Positions 1-8,787 are shown, counted from the first letter of the stretch. The stretch is 64,000 bases of DNA from Hymenobacter metallilatus (GCF_003944705.1 NZ_RWIS01000007.1:124001-188000); one strand, 5' to 3'. The notes: a model not told the origin generated them from the sequence alone. Numbers and translations: made by a program.

Positions 1-7
1 TGTAACC

Positions 8-1627
8 ATGTGCGCGGTGCCCATTCTGGCCGATACAGCCTGGTATAAAGCTGGTCAGAAAGCCCCCTTGTTGCCGGGCCTGGAGGGAAACACGCTGAAA
101 ATTACGACCAGCAGCGCCGCCGCCCAGGTGTATTTTGCGCAGGGCATGATGCTGGCCTATGGTTTCAATCATGCTGAGGCAGCCCGGTCCTTTTTCGAAG
201 CCACCCGCCAGGATACTAGCTGCGCCATGGGGTATTGGGGTTACAGCTATGTGCTGGGCCCAAACTACAATGCCGGCATGGAACCCGATAATTTCAGCCG
301 GGCCTACCGGGCCGTGCGGCAGGCGCAGCGGCTGGCAGGACAAGCATCACCGAAAGAGCAGGCTTTGATTGCGGCGCTGGTCAAACGGTACCCGCCGCGG
401 CCCGTGCAAGACCGCACTGCCTATGATGAAGCCTATGCCGAGGCGCTGAAGACGGTTTTCCAGCAATATCCCACCGACCCCGATGTGGGGGCGCTGTACG
501 CAGAAGCGCTTATGAATCTGCATCCATGGGATATCTGGCAGAAAAACGGCCAGCCCCAGCCCTGGACGGCGGATATCATGAATACGCTGGAGCAGGTGCT
601 GGGGCACAGCCCCCGGCACGCGGGGGCCAATCATTTCTACATTCATGCCACGGAGGGCTCGCGCCATCCGGAAAAAGCTGCTGGCAGCGCCCGGATCCTT
701 ACCACGCTGGTGCCGGGCGCGGGCCATCTGCTGCACATGCCCTCCCATACCTACATCCGAACGGGCGAGTACCACCTGGGCACGCTGGCCAACCTGCGCG
801 CCCTGCAGACTGATAGTTCGTACATCGAAGCCTGCCACGCGCAGGGGGCATATCCGTTGGCGTACCATCCGCATAACTATCATTTCCTGACGGCTACGGC
901 TACGTTGGAGGGCAACCAGCGGCTGGCCCTGCACGCTGCGCGCAAGCTGGCGGCCAGTGCCAATCGGCAGCTTATGCGCCACCCGCTGCTGGGTCCGTCC
1001 ACCCAGCACATCTATACCATTCCGTACAACGTGGCCGTAAAGTTTGGGCAGTGGAACCAGGTCCTGAGCATGACCAACTTCGACACTACGCTGGTATACC
1101 CAGAAATTATCCGGCACTACGCCCGGGGCCGTGCCTGGGCTGCCCGGCGCAACCTGCCCGCTGCCCGCCGGGAGCTGGCCCGTATGCGCGTACTGTGCCA
1201 GGATACGGCCGCACTGCACGGAATCCTGTTCGGTATCAACTCTATGCGTGCTGTTACCGAAATAGCCTGGCGGGAACTGGAAGGTGCTATTCTGCAGCAG
1301 GAGGGCAAATTACCCCAAAGTATTGCCGTATTGCGCGAGGCCGTGCGCCTGGAAGATCAGCTCCGCTACAACGAGCCGCCCGATTGGTTTTTCTCGGTGC
1401 GGCATCAGTTGGGGGCCGTGCTGCTGGCGGCCCGGCAGTACCCTGAAGCCATTGCGGTGTACGAAGATGATCTGGCCCGGCTCCCGCATAACGGGTGGGC
1501 CCTGTCCGGCTTGTACCAGGCCTACGCCGCTACCGGCAATACGGCTAAAACCACCGAAACCCGGCAGGAGCTGGATGAGGCGTGGCAGTGGGCCGATACG
1601 CGGCTGACGGCCTCCGTGGTACCCTAG
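8..1627 (+). CDS. TPR-repeat protein, probably 5'-truncated by the window edge
   Basis: This is a protein of at least 539 residues built from helical TPR-like repeats. It belongs to a family recalled for the opening block with YFAQGMMLAYGFNHAEA near residue 43 and a central histidine-rich stretch (NHFYIHATEGSRHPE, HMPSHTYIR, YHPHNYHF). Those conserved histidines could bind metal, but the function is unknown. The frame stays open to base 2, and the first ATG leaves no signal peptide or lipobox although relatives usually have one, so the true start is probably outside the window. It ends 12 bp from the convergent pfkB gene. The family assignment is from memory of sequence style; that it is a real coding region is secure. 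Confidence 0.8.
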   Translation: MCAVPILADTAWYKAGQKAPLLPGLEGNTLKITTSSAAAQVYFAQGMMLAYGFNHAEAARSFFEATRQDTSCAMGYWGYSYVLGPNYNAGMEPDNFSRAYRAVRQAQRLAGQASPKEQALIAALVKRYPPRPVQDRTAYDEAYAEALKTVFQQYPTDPDVGALYAEALMNLHPWDIWQKNGQPQPWTADIMNTLEQVLGHSPRHAGANHFYIHATEGSRHPEKAAGSARILTTLVPGAGHLLHMPSHTYIRTGEYHLGTLANLRALQTDSSYIEACHAQGAYPLAYHPHNYHFLTATATLEGNQRLALHAARKLAASANRQLMRHPLLGPSTQHIYTIPYNVAVKFGQWNQVLSMTNFDTTLVYPEIIRHYARGRAWAARRNLPAARRELARMRVLCQDTAALHGILFGINSMRAVTEIAWRELEGAILQQEGKLPQSIAVLREAVRLEDQLRYNEPPDWFFSVRHQLGAVLLAARQYPEAIAVYEDDLARLPHNGWALSGLYQAYAATGNTAKTTETRQELDEAWQWADTRLTASVVP

Positions 1628-1638
1628 ATGAGCGGGAG

Positions 1639-2589
1639 CTATACTGCCTTGGCGGGCATGGTCTGCAGCAGCCATTGGTACAACCGGTCCACATCGGCCT
1701 TGCGAAACAGCTCGGTGCCGGGGTTCATGGTGGCCGCCGAGCCACAGGCCACGCCCAGGCGAGCCGCTTCGGGCAGGCTCAGGCCGGTACTCAGAGCGTG
1801 TACCAGGCCGGCCACCATACTGTCGCCGGCACCCACGGTGCTGCGCTTCTTCACGGCGGGGGCGGGCACATGGTCAATGGAATCCTGGGTAACCAGGCAA
1901 GCACCCTGGGGGCCGAGGGATACTACCAGAATATCGGCCTGACCACTGCGCACCAGCTGCTGGGCCGCTTGGGCAGCGGCTTCGTTGTCCAGCTCATTCG
2001 TGCCGGTTAGCCGGCTCAATTCGCCCACGTTGGGTTTGGCCAGGTACACGCCTTCCTGCAACACAGCCTGCAAAGCCGGACCCGAGGTGTCGGCTATTAC
2101 TTTTACGCCCATACTGTTGGCTGCCCGCACCACGCGCACCAGCAGCTCCGGCTCCACCCCGGGCGGCAGACTGCCACTAATAACCAGAAACTCGGTGCCG
2201 GGAGCCAGCTCCCGCAGTTCCTCCAGCACCCGCTGCTGCTCCTCGGGCCGCAGCTCAGTGCCCGGCATACCGAAGCGGTATTGCTGGCTAGTGGTGCTAT
2301 CCACCACAATGAAATTCTCCCGGGTGTTGCCCTGGGTTTCCACGGCGCGGTACTGCAGCTGCTCCTGCGCCAGCAGTTGCTGCAGCATGGTGCCGCTGGG
2401 GCCGCCGGCCGGAAACACCGCCACCGAATCGGAACCCAGCCGCCGCAGCGCCCGGCTCACGTTGATGCCGCCCCCGCCCGGCTCAAACTTGGGCGCGGCG
2501 CACCGCAGCTTTTGGTCGGGTACGATGTGGTCGGCCGTGGTGCTTTTATCCACGGTGGGGTTCAGGGTAAGCGTGAGGATGCGCGGCAT
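1639..2589 (-). CDS. pfkB: 6-phosphofructokinase II / 1-phosphofructokinase family (PfkB)
   Basis: This is a ribokinase-fold sugar kinase that would phosphorylate fructose-6-phosphate (or a related phosphosugar) with ATP in the cytoplasm. The 316-residue protein closely follows E. coli PfkB: KLRC at 27-30, FEPGGGGIN at 35-43, the ISGSLPPG block at 137-144, KPN at 185-187 and the anion-hole/catalytic block TVGAGDSM at 251-258, with D256 as the catalytic base. Length matches the family (about 310). The KLR and GGGGIN signatures fit Pfk-2 better than the FruK or LacC branches, though substrate cannot be proved from sequence. It is a single gene, convergent with the TPR gene and divergent from the HipA-like gene. 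Confidence 0.9.
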   Translation of the reverse strand: MPRILTLTLNPTVDKSTTADHIVPDQKLRCAAPKFEPGGGGINVSRALRRLGSDSVAVFPAGGPSGTMLQQLLAQEQLQYRAVETQGNTRENFIVVDSTTSQQYRFGMPGTELRPEEQQRVLEELRELAPGTEFLVISGSLPPGVEPELLVRVVRAANSMGVKVIADTSGPALQAVLQEGVYLAKPNVGELSRLTGTNELDNEAAAQAAQQLVRSGQADILVVSLGPQGACLVTQDSIDHVPAPAVKKRSTVGAGDSMVAGLVHALSTGLSLPEAARLGVACGSAATMNPGTELFRKADVDRLYQWLLQTMPAKAV

Positions 2590-2729
2590 AGCAAACAGGC
2601 TGAGCGGAGAACAAAAGTAGCCTACTGTACTGCGGCCCGCCCGAAAAGTTGGGTGCCTGGGCTGGGTGCTGTCAACAACCGCCCGATTTATCCGTTGCTT
2701 TGCTGTTCTTATCCCAACTGCTGCGGCCC

Positions 2730-3521
2730 ATGCCCGTTCCTGAACTTGCCCTCCGAACCGTTGACGTAACGCGCTACGTAATTCCGCTGCGCGAAGGGGG
2801 CTCCCTGCCCGCTCTGGTAGAAGCCGACGACGGATTTATGTACGTGGTAAAATTCCGGGGGGCAGGGCAGGGCCTGAAGGCACTGGTTGCCGAGCTGGTA
2901 GTGGGCGAAATTGCCCGCCAATTGGGCCTGCGTATGCCGGAGCTGGTGTTCATCAACCTGAGCGAAGCCTTCGGCCGCACCGAGCCCGACGAGGAAATTC
3001 AGGACCTGCTGCGCTTCAGCACCGGCCTGAACCTGGCCCTGCACTTCCTGGCCGGAGCCGTTACCTTCGACCCCCTCATCAACGAGGTGGAGCCCCGCCT
3101 GGCTTCGTTGGTGGTGTGGCTGGACTGCCTGACCCTGAACGTAGACCGCACCGCCCGCAACACCAACCTGCTGATGTGGCACCGGGAGCTGTGGCTGATT
3201 GACCACGGCGCAGCCCTGTACGTGCACCACAGCGGCGCGGGCTGGGCCGGTAAGGCCACCCGCCCGTTTCCCCAGCTCAAAGACCATGTACTGCTGCCCC
3301 GGGCTACCGAGCTGGAAGCCGCCAACGCCGAGGCCCATGCCCGCCTCACGCCCGAGGTGCTGATGGCCATTGTGGCCCTGGTACCCGATGAGTGGCTGCA
3401 GGAGCCCGACCTTAGCCCCGCCGAGCAGCGCGCCCAGTATGTGGAGTTCCTCACGGCCCGGCTGGCGGCCTCTTCTACTTTTGTTCAGGAAGCTTTAACT
3501 GCCCGCAATGCACTTGTTTGA
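2730..3521 (+). CDS. HipA-like kinase family protein (HipA_2 type)
   Basis: This is a 263-residue protein with the core of a HipA-type Ser/Thr kinase and no N-terminal HipA extension. Visible elements are a candidate ATP-binding lysine in VVKF (K41), a catalytic-loop-like stretch NVDRTARNTN (D139, N144) and a metal-binding IDHG (D158) in place of DFG. The start at 2730 is chosen because the frame upstream has only a TTG and non-conserved residues. Its stop overlaps the start of the DUF3037 gene by 14 nt, so the two are translationally coupled. Family members of this type often sit beside DUF3037 proteins. A kinase role is inferred; the target is unknown. It lacks a HipB-like DNA-binding partner, so a classical HipBA toxin-antitoxin role is not supported. 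Confidence 0.82.
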   Translation: MPVPELALRTVDVTRYVIPLREGGSLPALVEADDGFMYVVKFRGAGQGLKALVAELVVGEIARQLGLRMPELVFINLSEAFGRTEPDEEIQDLLRFSTGLNLALHFLAGAVTFDPLINEVEPRLASLVVWLDCLTLNVDRTARNTNLLMWHRELWLIDHGAALYVHHSGAGWAGKATRPFPQLKDHVLLPRATELEAANAEAHARLTPEVLMAIVALVPDEWLQEPDLSPAEQRAQYVEFLTARLAASSTFVQEALTARNALV

Positions 3522-3885
3522 GTATGCCGTGCTGCGGGTGGTGCCCCGCGTGGAGCGCGAAGAGTTTTTGAATGTGGGCGTGATTCTGTACTGCGCGGCC
3601 CAGGGCTTTCTGCAAACCCGCTGCCATCTGCCCGAAGCCCGCCTGCAAGCCCTGGCCGGCCCCGGCCTGGACTTCGATGATCTGCGGGCCCGCCTGCAGG
3701 CGTTTGAGCGGATTTGCCAGGGCCGCCAGCGGGGCGGACCCATTGGGCAGCTGCCGGTAGCCTCCCGGTTTCGGTGGCTGACGGCCACGCGCAGCACCAT
3801 GGTGCAAACCTCGCCCGTGCACCCGGGCCTGTGCAAGGATGCCGCCGCCATGCTGGATAGGTTGTACGAGCAGCTAGTGGCTTGA
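3508..3885 (+). CDS. DUF3037 family protein
   Basis: This is a 125-residue small soluble protein. The opening block (FEYAVLRVVPRVEREEFLNVGVI) and the central LPEARLQAL region are typical of DUF3037. No catalytic motif can be named. The start overlaps the HipA-like kinase by 14 nt, a strong sign of a functional pair. Family members usually occur next to HipA_2-type kinases, so it may be a substrate, inhibitor or scaffold of that kinase (inference). No transmembrane segment or signal peptide is visible. Confidence 0.85.
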   Translation: MHLFEYAVLRVVPRVEREEFLNVGVILYCAAQGFLQTRCHLPEARLQALAGPGLDFDDLRARLQAFERICQGRQRGGPIGQLPVASRFRWLTATRSTMVQTSPVHPGLCKDAAAMLDRLYEQLVA

Positions 3886-3956
3886 TAGTGAGTGGGATTT
3901 GTGGAAAAATTTGCTATATTCCTGTATCCTCATGTCTCACTAAATCCAACCTGGTT

Positions 3957-4094
3957 ATGGAAGTACGGAACAACTGGCCCGTTCAGCGCGGGCTTCATCT
4001 CAACCGGCTGCCGTGGTGGGCTTACGCCTTATTCATTCCGGTTGTATACCTGTTTGGCTGGCTGCTACACCTGCTGGGCGTCATTCCGGGCTAA
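3957..4094 (+). CDS. Small single-span membrane protein (45 residues)
   Basis: This ORF encodes 45 residues with one clear membrane segment (WWAYALFIPVVYLFGWLLHLL, about 21-41) after a short basic, amphipathic N-terminus. A longer reading from 3882 exists, but its extra residues are cysteine-rich and look non-coding. It sits between the DUF3037 gene and a perfect 23-bp hairpin terminator, which makes a short independent gene plausible. No family is recognised and the coding call rests mainly on the hydrophobic segment and position. Confidence 0.45.
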   Translation: MEVRNNWPVQRGLHLNRLPWWAYALFIPVVYLFGWLLHLLGVIPG

Positions 4095-4118
4095 TTCTTC
4101 AGGTTTTTCATTTCTCCG

Positions 4119-4174
4119 CAACCTGGCTGGGCCCGGCAAAGCACACGTGTCCTTTGCCGGGCCCAGCCAGGTTG
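4119..4174. terminator. Perfect 23-bp hairpin between convergent genes
   Basis: Bases 4119-4141 and 4152-4174 are exact inverted copies separated by a 10-base loop that is itself palindromic (ACACGTGT). The position between a plus-strand gene ending at 4094 and a minus-strand gene ending at 4181 fits a bidirectional terminator, although neither side has a strong T run. Confidence 0.7.
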
Positions 4175-4180
4175 CCGAGG

Positions 4181-4747
4181 CTACATTGAGCCAGGAGTAG
4201 CAACCAGTTGCTGTTGCAAGACGAGCAGCATATGATAGATTTCCTGCAGCTGGGCCGGCTCCGTAATAGCCCGCTCTGCGGTAAAAGTCAGCTGGACTGG
4301 GGCGTCAGGAGCGTGTGAAGCGGGAGCCAGCGCGAGGCGGGCATCGGGGTAGCGCAGTAGAGTGGCCCGCACCTCCGGATCAGCCAGCAGCTGGCGCAGG
4401 GTGTCGGGCTGGTTGGTAGTAATGATGAACGCCGCATCCAGGGCCGGGTCGCCTACTTCCACGTCCTGCAGGCCCAGGAGCTTACCCACCTCGTGCACCC
4501 AGTCCTGCTCGTGCAGCGCAAAATGAAAGGCCATATGGGCCGGCACAGATGCCGTAAGCGTCGTGAGTTCATATCCGCCCTCAAAACCGCCCCCCAAGTC
4601 AATATCCAGCTCCAGCCGCACCCGAAAATCCTGCTGGTGCAGGTCGGCGCTGTAATCGTACATATCGGGCTGCCGGGCTATGTCGGCCGCCACCTGCTGC
4701 CACAGCTCCGATTCAGAATCGGCATGAAACGTTCGTGTAGTATCCAT
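4181..4747 (-). CDS. Conserved hypothetical cytoplasmic protein
   Basis: This is a 188-residue acidic protein without signal peptide or membrane segments. A central block (GDPALDAAFIITTNQPDTLRQ followed by LLADPEVRATLL) resembles proteins of unknown function in which a folded domain begins with a G-D-x-x-x-D-x-x-F motif. I cannot name the family. The start at 4747 (MDTTRTF) is preferred because the upstream in-frame extension is cysteine- and arginine-rich and looks untranslated. It stands alone: 200 bp separate it from the upstream operon on the same strand. Confidence 0.7.
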   Translation of the reverse strand: MDTTRTFHADSESELWQQVAADIARQPDMYDYSADLHQQDFRVRLELDIDLGGGFEGGYELTTLTASVPAHMAFHFALHEQDWVHEVGKLLGLQDVEVGDPALDAAFIITTNQPDTLRQLLADPEVRATLLRYPDARLALAPASHAPDAPVQLTFTAERAITEPAQLQEIYHMLLVLQQQLVATPGSM

Positions 4748-4946
4748 AGGTAGAAAGAAGTAGGCTGTTATTCCTGCTACGGATATTGAGCGTGAGTTGC
4801 TACGAAGAAATGCAATTGAGTTGGTTTGAGTAATCCGGCACACGCAGCTGCGGGTTGCAGCCCGTGCTGCATGATATAGCGGCGCTGAACCATTGCGGCA
4901 ACGGCCGGTACACGGTTGGCGAGGCTGCGGCAGAATGTATTTTTCG

Positions 4947-5615
4947 CTACCACGCCACGCCCACCCGCAACCCGACAGGCATGTAAAGGCCGGCAGAGCC
5001 ATAGTCACTTATAGAAGAGACGTACTGCTTCTGCGGCATCGTGGTGCGGGAGCCGGTTTCGCGCAGCCCCAGCCCCAGGTAGGCATCCAGATAAAACGGG
5101 GTATTGGGGAAGGCCAGCTGCCGGCCCAGCACCAGGGAGGCCCCGTACCGGTCAATGGTTTCCGTCTGGGCGCGGAGGCGGTACTCGTAGTAGTACAGGT
5201 TATCGGGCCCCGCCTCCGGTTGCCAGCTTTTGGCCTGAAACTGCATCCGAAAATGCTGAAAGGAAGCTCCGTAGGCTACATAGTAACCATCTGCCGGGTG
5301 TGGGTTGGGCCCGAGGTAGATGCGGTGCTGCACTTCCAGGCCATAGCCCCGCACCCGGTCGGTACCGGCCTCGTGCAGGTCGGAGGTTAGGTCGTTTACT
5401 GGTCCGCGGTACCCCTGCGGCGTTAGTAGAAAGCTGTGGCGGGAGCCGGCCCCCCAGGGTTTCTCTATACTAACGTGGTAGCCACTTGCCACCAGTGGCA
5501 GCAGGTTCCCGGCTACACCCCAACGCCACGGCCTGGGCGCAGAAGTGGCAGGTGTTTGGGCCCCTACCCACCCCGATAGAAGCAGCCCCGGCGCAAGCAG
5601 GAACAGCCTACGCAT
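4947..5615 (-). CDS. Predicted outer-membrane beta-barrel protein
   Basis: This is a 222-residue protein with a signal peptide (residues 1 to about 19, ending GWVGAQ) and then alternating polar/aromatic strands such as YHVSIEKPWG, YGLEVQHRIYLGP and PFYLDAYLGLGLRE, as in small outer-membrane barrels. It ends GLRVGVAW, an aromatic terminus expected for a barrel protein. Its ATG overlaps the stop of the lipoprotein upstream by one base (TAATG), so it is the last gene of a three-gene operon (6900 to 4947). It could anchor or export the two lipoproteins, but that is inference. Confidence 0.7.
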   Translation of the reverse strand: MRRLFLLAPGLLLSGWVGAQTPATSAPRPWRWGVAGNLLPLVASGYHVSIEKPWGAGSRHSFLLTPQGYRGPVNDLTSDLHEAGTDRVRGYGLEVQHRIYLGPNPHPADGYYVAYGASFQHFRMQFQAKSWQPEAGPDNLYYYEYRLRAQTETIDRYGASLVLGRQLAFPNTPFYLDAYLGLGLRETGSRTTMPQKQYVSSISDYGSAGLYMPVGLRVGVAW

Positions 5616-6370
5616 TAGCGGGTAGGGCTGATGCGCAGCGTACTTAGGGGGCTGAGCTTGCCGTTGCGGTAACGGTACTGATACAACCCGCCCGGCCCAA
5701 TAGCCAGCAGCAGGCCCCGGTGCGGAATCACATCCGATACGGTGAGGGGAAACACCTGTGGCGCGGGCAACACCGGGCTCTGCCGGGTGTCAAACACCTT
5801 AAGCTGGTCTTTGTCGCACACAAACAGCAGGGTACTGTCCACCCCCAAGCCCAGCGGGTGCTGCATGGGGTAGGTTTGCGCCAGACGCGGGCTGCGCAGG
5901 TTGGTCAGATCCACCACCTGCAGCTGATTGGGGCCGCCCCCGCAGGTGCGGCCGTCCCGCAGAGTTACGTAGGCGTACCGTTCATCTACCACCACCGGGT
6001 CGCAACTCATCACGTGCTGGAAGTAGGCCAGCTGCTGGGGCTGGTTGGGGGTAGAAGCATCGAAAATGAACATACCCCGCTGCGTACCCAGAAACAGGTA
6101 GGGCGCGCGCGGGTAAATGGTTTCAACGCCAAAGCCCAGCGCTACCACGGTACCCTTAACCGGAGCCGTTGGATCGGCCAGGCTGAAGGTGCGCAGGTTC
6201 TGGTTGTCCACCACGTAGAGTGTGTTGTTCAGCACGGTAAAGCGGGCCAGGGAACCGCCTTTGCCGTTGTCGGCGCTGGCAGGGCTGGCGTCGCTGCTGG
6301 TACTGCAGGAGCTGAGGGCGGCAAGGCCAAGGCCGGCCAGGGCCAGCAGAATCGAATATCGGTGTAGCAT
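5615..6370 (-). CDS. LVIVD-repeat lipoprotein
   Basis: This is a 251-residue protein with a lipoprotein signal (lipobox LSSC at about 19-22) followed by a serine-rich linker. It contains repeated blade-like units: LYVVDNQNLRTFSLADPTAP, MFIFDASTPNQPQQLAYF, LQVVDLTNLRSPRLAQTY and LKVFDTRQSPVL. These D-x-x-x-P-x repeats are those of LVIVD beta-propeller proteins, usually cell-surface or periplasmic. It overlaps the barrel gene by one base and follows another LVIVD-type lipoprotein by 11 bp. Function is unknown; binding or surface display is inferred. Confidence 0.8.
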   Translation of the reverse strand: MLHRYSILLALAGLGLAALSSCSTSSDASPASADNGKGGSLARFTVLNNTLYVVDNQNLRTFSLADPTAPVKGTVVALGFGVETIYPRAPYLFLGTQRGMFIFDASTPNQPQQLAYFQHVMSCDPVVVDERYAYVTLRDGRTCGGGPNQLQVVDLTNLRSPRLAQTYPMQHPLGLGVDSTLLFVCDKDQLKVFDTRQSPVLPAPQVFPLTVSDVIPHRGLLLAIGPGGLYQYRYRNGKLSPLSTLRISPTR

Positions 6371-6381
6371 GATAGGGGTAG

Positions 6382-6900
6382 TTATAGTTTCTGCCAGCCA
6401 ATTACCACGGCATCGGCCGGGCGGTTTTGGGGTTGATATTCGGTTGGGACGATGCCGGACTCGGGCATGGGCAGCTCCGGCACGGCTTCCCGCACCCGGT
6501 TCAGCAGCCGGGCGGCCTGCGCATTGCTCATGTCAAACGTCAGCAGGTCGGAACCACTGTCGGCGTAGAGCAGAGTGCCCTTCATGGCCACATCCACGTT
6601 GCCCGGAATTCGCAGGAAGGCTACCGGTTGCGGGTGCTCGGGGTCCTGGTTGTTAATGATATGGATGCCCTCGTACTGCTCGTTGATGAAAATGTACGGG
6701 TCGCGCAGGTAAATTTTGCCGGTGTTGTGCATGTCCCGGGGCGGTAGCACGGCTACGGCTTGCTCCAGCTGGGTGCGGGCCATGAGCAGGGGCTTGTATT
6801 CGGGCAGAGCCACTGGGGCAATGGGGTCCACTAAGCGCCAGCAGGAGCTTAAGCTCAGCAGCAGCCCGCTGCTTACCAGGAAGGGGTAGAGTTTACGCAT
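6382..6900 (-). CDS. LVIVD-type lipoprotein
   Basis: This is a 172-residue lipoprotein with the start set at 6900 (MRKLYPFLVSSGLLLSLSSC), which gives a proper signal and lipobox (LSSC); the longer reading starts in non-coding sequence. After the lipid anchor it carries repeat units such as IYLRDPYIFINEQYEGIHII and TLLYADSGSDLLTFDMSN, related to those of the next gene but fewer. It is the first gene of a three-gene operon with another LVIVD lipoprotein and a predicted barrel. It probably sits on the outer membrane. Confidence 0.78.
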   Translation of the reverse strand: MRKLYPFLVSSGLLLSLSSCWRLVDPIAPVALPEYKPLLMARTQLEQAVAVLPPRDMHNTGKIYLRDPYIFINEQYEGIHIINNQDPEHPQPVAFLRIPGNVDVAMKGTLLYADSGSDLLTFDMSNAQAARLLNRVREAVPELPMPESGIVPTEYQPQNRPADAVVIGWQKL

Positions 6901-7258
6901 AGCAAAAATGGATAAGATGACACCCAGGAAGAGCCGGTAACCAATTGAATAGTTGCATCTAGCCACTAACAAGTTGACTCCTGTAGTAAATAAAATAGCA
7001 GCCAGCCCGGTGCGCGCTGGCTGCTGACTGATCAGGAATCTGTTTGGGAAGTGTGCTGGGGCTGAGTGAACAGTCACCTAAAAAGAATGTCCTTCCTCGG
7101 CTTCGCGCGGAAGGACATTCTTCGGTGATGCATTGTGTTAACTGTCCATACGCCCTAGCGCACTTTCTGAACTGTCTTAAGGTTTCACCCGGCAGTGGGT
7201 ATCAAGGAACTTGTGTTCTGGTCGAAAGTATACCAGCGCGCCACCAGTGCATATCAGC
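6901..7258. other. 358-bp intergenic region
   Basis: It holds the promoter region of the lipoprotein operon (leftward) and the long 3' untranslated region of the dehydrogenase gene, including the hairpin at 7083-7122. No further gene is supported. Confidence 0.6.
7083..7122 (-). terminator. Rho-independent terminator for the dehydrogenase gene
   Basis: A perfect 14-bp stem (7083-7096 with 7109-7122) and 12-base loop are followed, on the minus strand, by a T run. It lies 137 bp beyond the stop codon of the gene at 7259-8194, leaving an unusually long 3' untranslated region. Confidence 0.8.
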
Positions 7259-8194
7259 CTAGTACCCCCGCTGCAGCTGTACCGGGTTTTCCACCGGCTC
7301 TGCGCGTAGCACATGCTGCAGGTTGCGCAGAAACAGCTCTACCTTGCCTTCATCCTCGCCGGGGCGGCCGCCCCCACTGTGTTGGGTGAGCAGCACCCGG
7401 GGCAGGTGCCAGAGGGGGCTGTCGGAGGGCAGGGGCTCCCGGGCTGTTACGTCCAGCACGGCCCCGCCAATCTGCCCGGCTTGCAGGGCTGCTACCAAGG
7501 CCGGCTCATCGGTGGTATTACCCCGGCCCACGCTGGCATATAAGGCGTGGGAAGGCAGGGCGGCAATCATTTCCTGCGAGAAAAAACCGTTGGCGCTACC
7601 CGGCAGGCAGTTTACCACAATATCCGTGGTAGGTAGGGCCGCCAGCAGTTCTTCGCGGGTGTGCAGGTGGGCCGCCGGGTCGGTGCGGGCCAGAAACCGA
7701 ATGGAACACTCAAACCCCCGCAGCTGCTGCGCCACGGCTTGCCCAATGGCTCCGCTACCCAGAATGATTATCCGCTGCTGCCGCAGCAGGCCCAACCGGG
7801 GCCGCAGGGCTGCTCCCTCCCAATGCTGCTGCGTTTGCCACACCGCCAACTCCGGAATGTAGCGCAGCAGGCCCAGTAAGCCCGCCACCATTGTTTCGGC
7901 GCAGGGCCAGGCAAAAAAATCACCCATGTTGGCTACCGGGAAGGCAGGGTGCAGCGCCTGATACCGGTCGATGCCGGCCGAGTCAATTTGCCAGAAGCGC
8001 AGTTGAGGCGGCAAATGGGGGTGCAGCCACTCCAGCGGTGGGTTGCCCAGCAGGAAATCTGCTTCGGCCAACGCTGCTTTCTGTGCGCCTTCCAGCACAT
8101 CGACGCGGAAAACCGGCTGAATGCCGGGTGGCAGGTGCTGCTGCAGGTGCGCCCGCGCCGGACCCGATAAGTTAGTATAAACAAAAAGTTGCAT
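7259..8194 (-). CDS. D-2-hydroxyacid dehydrogenase
   Basis: This is a 311-residue NAD(P)-dependent oxidoreductase that would interconvert 2-keto acids and D-2-hydroxy acids. The Rossmann motif is GSGAIG in the block beginning IIILGSG (about 146-151). The catalytic set is visible: Arg in SVGRGNTTDE, Glu in AREPLP and His in LLTQHSGG. Length is typical. The substrate cannot be told; the short N-terminal substrate domain resembles the GhrA/glyoxylate reductase-like branch. It is a single gene bounded by terminators on both sides. Confidence 0.88.
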   Translation of the reverse strand: MQLFVYTNLSGPARAHLQQHLPPGIQPVFRVDVLEGAQKAALAEADFLLGNPPLEWLHPHLPPQLRFWQIDSAGIDRYQALHPAFPVANMGDFFAWPCAETMVAGLLGLLRYIPELAVWQTQQHWEGAALRPRLGLLRQQRIIILGSGAIGQAVAQQLRGFECSIRFLARTDPAAHLHTREELLAALPTTDIVVNCLPGSANGFFSQEMIAALPSHALYASVGRGNTTDEPALVAALQAGQIGGAVLDVTAREPLPSDSPLWHLPRVLLTQHSGGGRPGEDEGKVELFLRNLQHVLRAEPVENPVQLQRGY

Positions 8195-8304
8195 GCGTAT
8201 CGTCCCGCCCCCGCGGGTATATGGGTTGCTTCAACAAGCCGGCTGAAACCTCGCAAACACAGACGCCACTAACCGGACCAGGGTTGTAGCTCCCTGCTAA
8301 ACAG

Positions 8305-8336
8305 AAAGCCCCGAGCCAACTGGCTCGGGGCTTTTT
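8305..8336 (-). terminator. Terminator of the glycine-zipper gene
   Basis: A 13-bp perfect stem (8305-8317 with 8322-8334) with a short loop is flanked by A/T runs on both sides. It lies 24 bp past the stop codon of the minus-strand gene at 8360. Confidence 0.8.
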
Positions 8337-8359
8337 GCCGGGTGGGTTACCACAAGGAG

Positions 8360-8662
8360 TTAGTCTTTGCGTGAATATTGCTGGTAGCGCACGGGGTCTT
8401 TCTTTTTATCCTTTTTACGCCCAATGAGCGCACCGCCCACAGCACCGGCACCGGCACCTACCAGGGCACCTGTAGCCCGGTCGCCTTTACCCGCAATTAC
8501 GGCTCCGGCTACGGCTCCGGTACCAGCCCCAATGGCGGCACCCTTACCTTTTTTGCTCCAGCCTTTCTTAACCGTCTGTGCCGAAGCGTTGGCGGCTACT
8601 ACGGTGCTTTCTACTACAAAGAGGGCCGCAAGCATGGCCGCATATAGTTTGATCGTTTTCAT
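8360..8662 (-). CDS. Glycine-zipper protein (YMGG-like), exported
   Basis: This is a 100-residue protein with an N-terminal signal sequence (to about ANASAQ at 24-29). Two glycine-zipper helices follow: GAAIGAGTGAVAGAVIAG and GALVGAGAGAVGGALIG, separated by a KGDRATG turn. The lysine-rich tail (KKDKKKD) is unusual for a membrane-embedded protein. Similar Bacteroidota proteins are annotated as glycine-zipper or YMGG-like periplasmic or outer-membrane proteins. The role is unknown. It is a single gene with its own terminator. Confidence 0.85.
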   Translation of the reverse strand: MKTIKLYAAMLAALFVVESTVVAANASAQTVKKGWSKKGKGAAIGAGTGAVAGAVIAGKGDRATGALVGAGAGAVGGALIGRKKDKKKDPVRYQQYSRKD

Positions 8663-8787
8663 GAGTCAGGAGTTAATAACACGTGTGAAAGTGTATGTCG
8701 GTTTTAACGCAGCCCAGTTGTTGAGGTTAGGGAAAGACTAAAATTTTGTACGTGTTCTGCTTGTTAATCACAAAAAAATAGAATAAG

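Noticed and set aside
7044..7262. A 72-residue frame across the dehydrogenase terminator region
   Set aside because: It runs through a perfect hairpin terminator and has no coding features.
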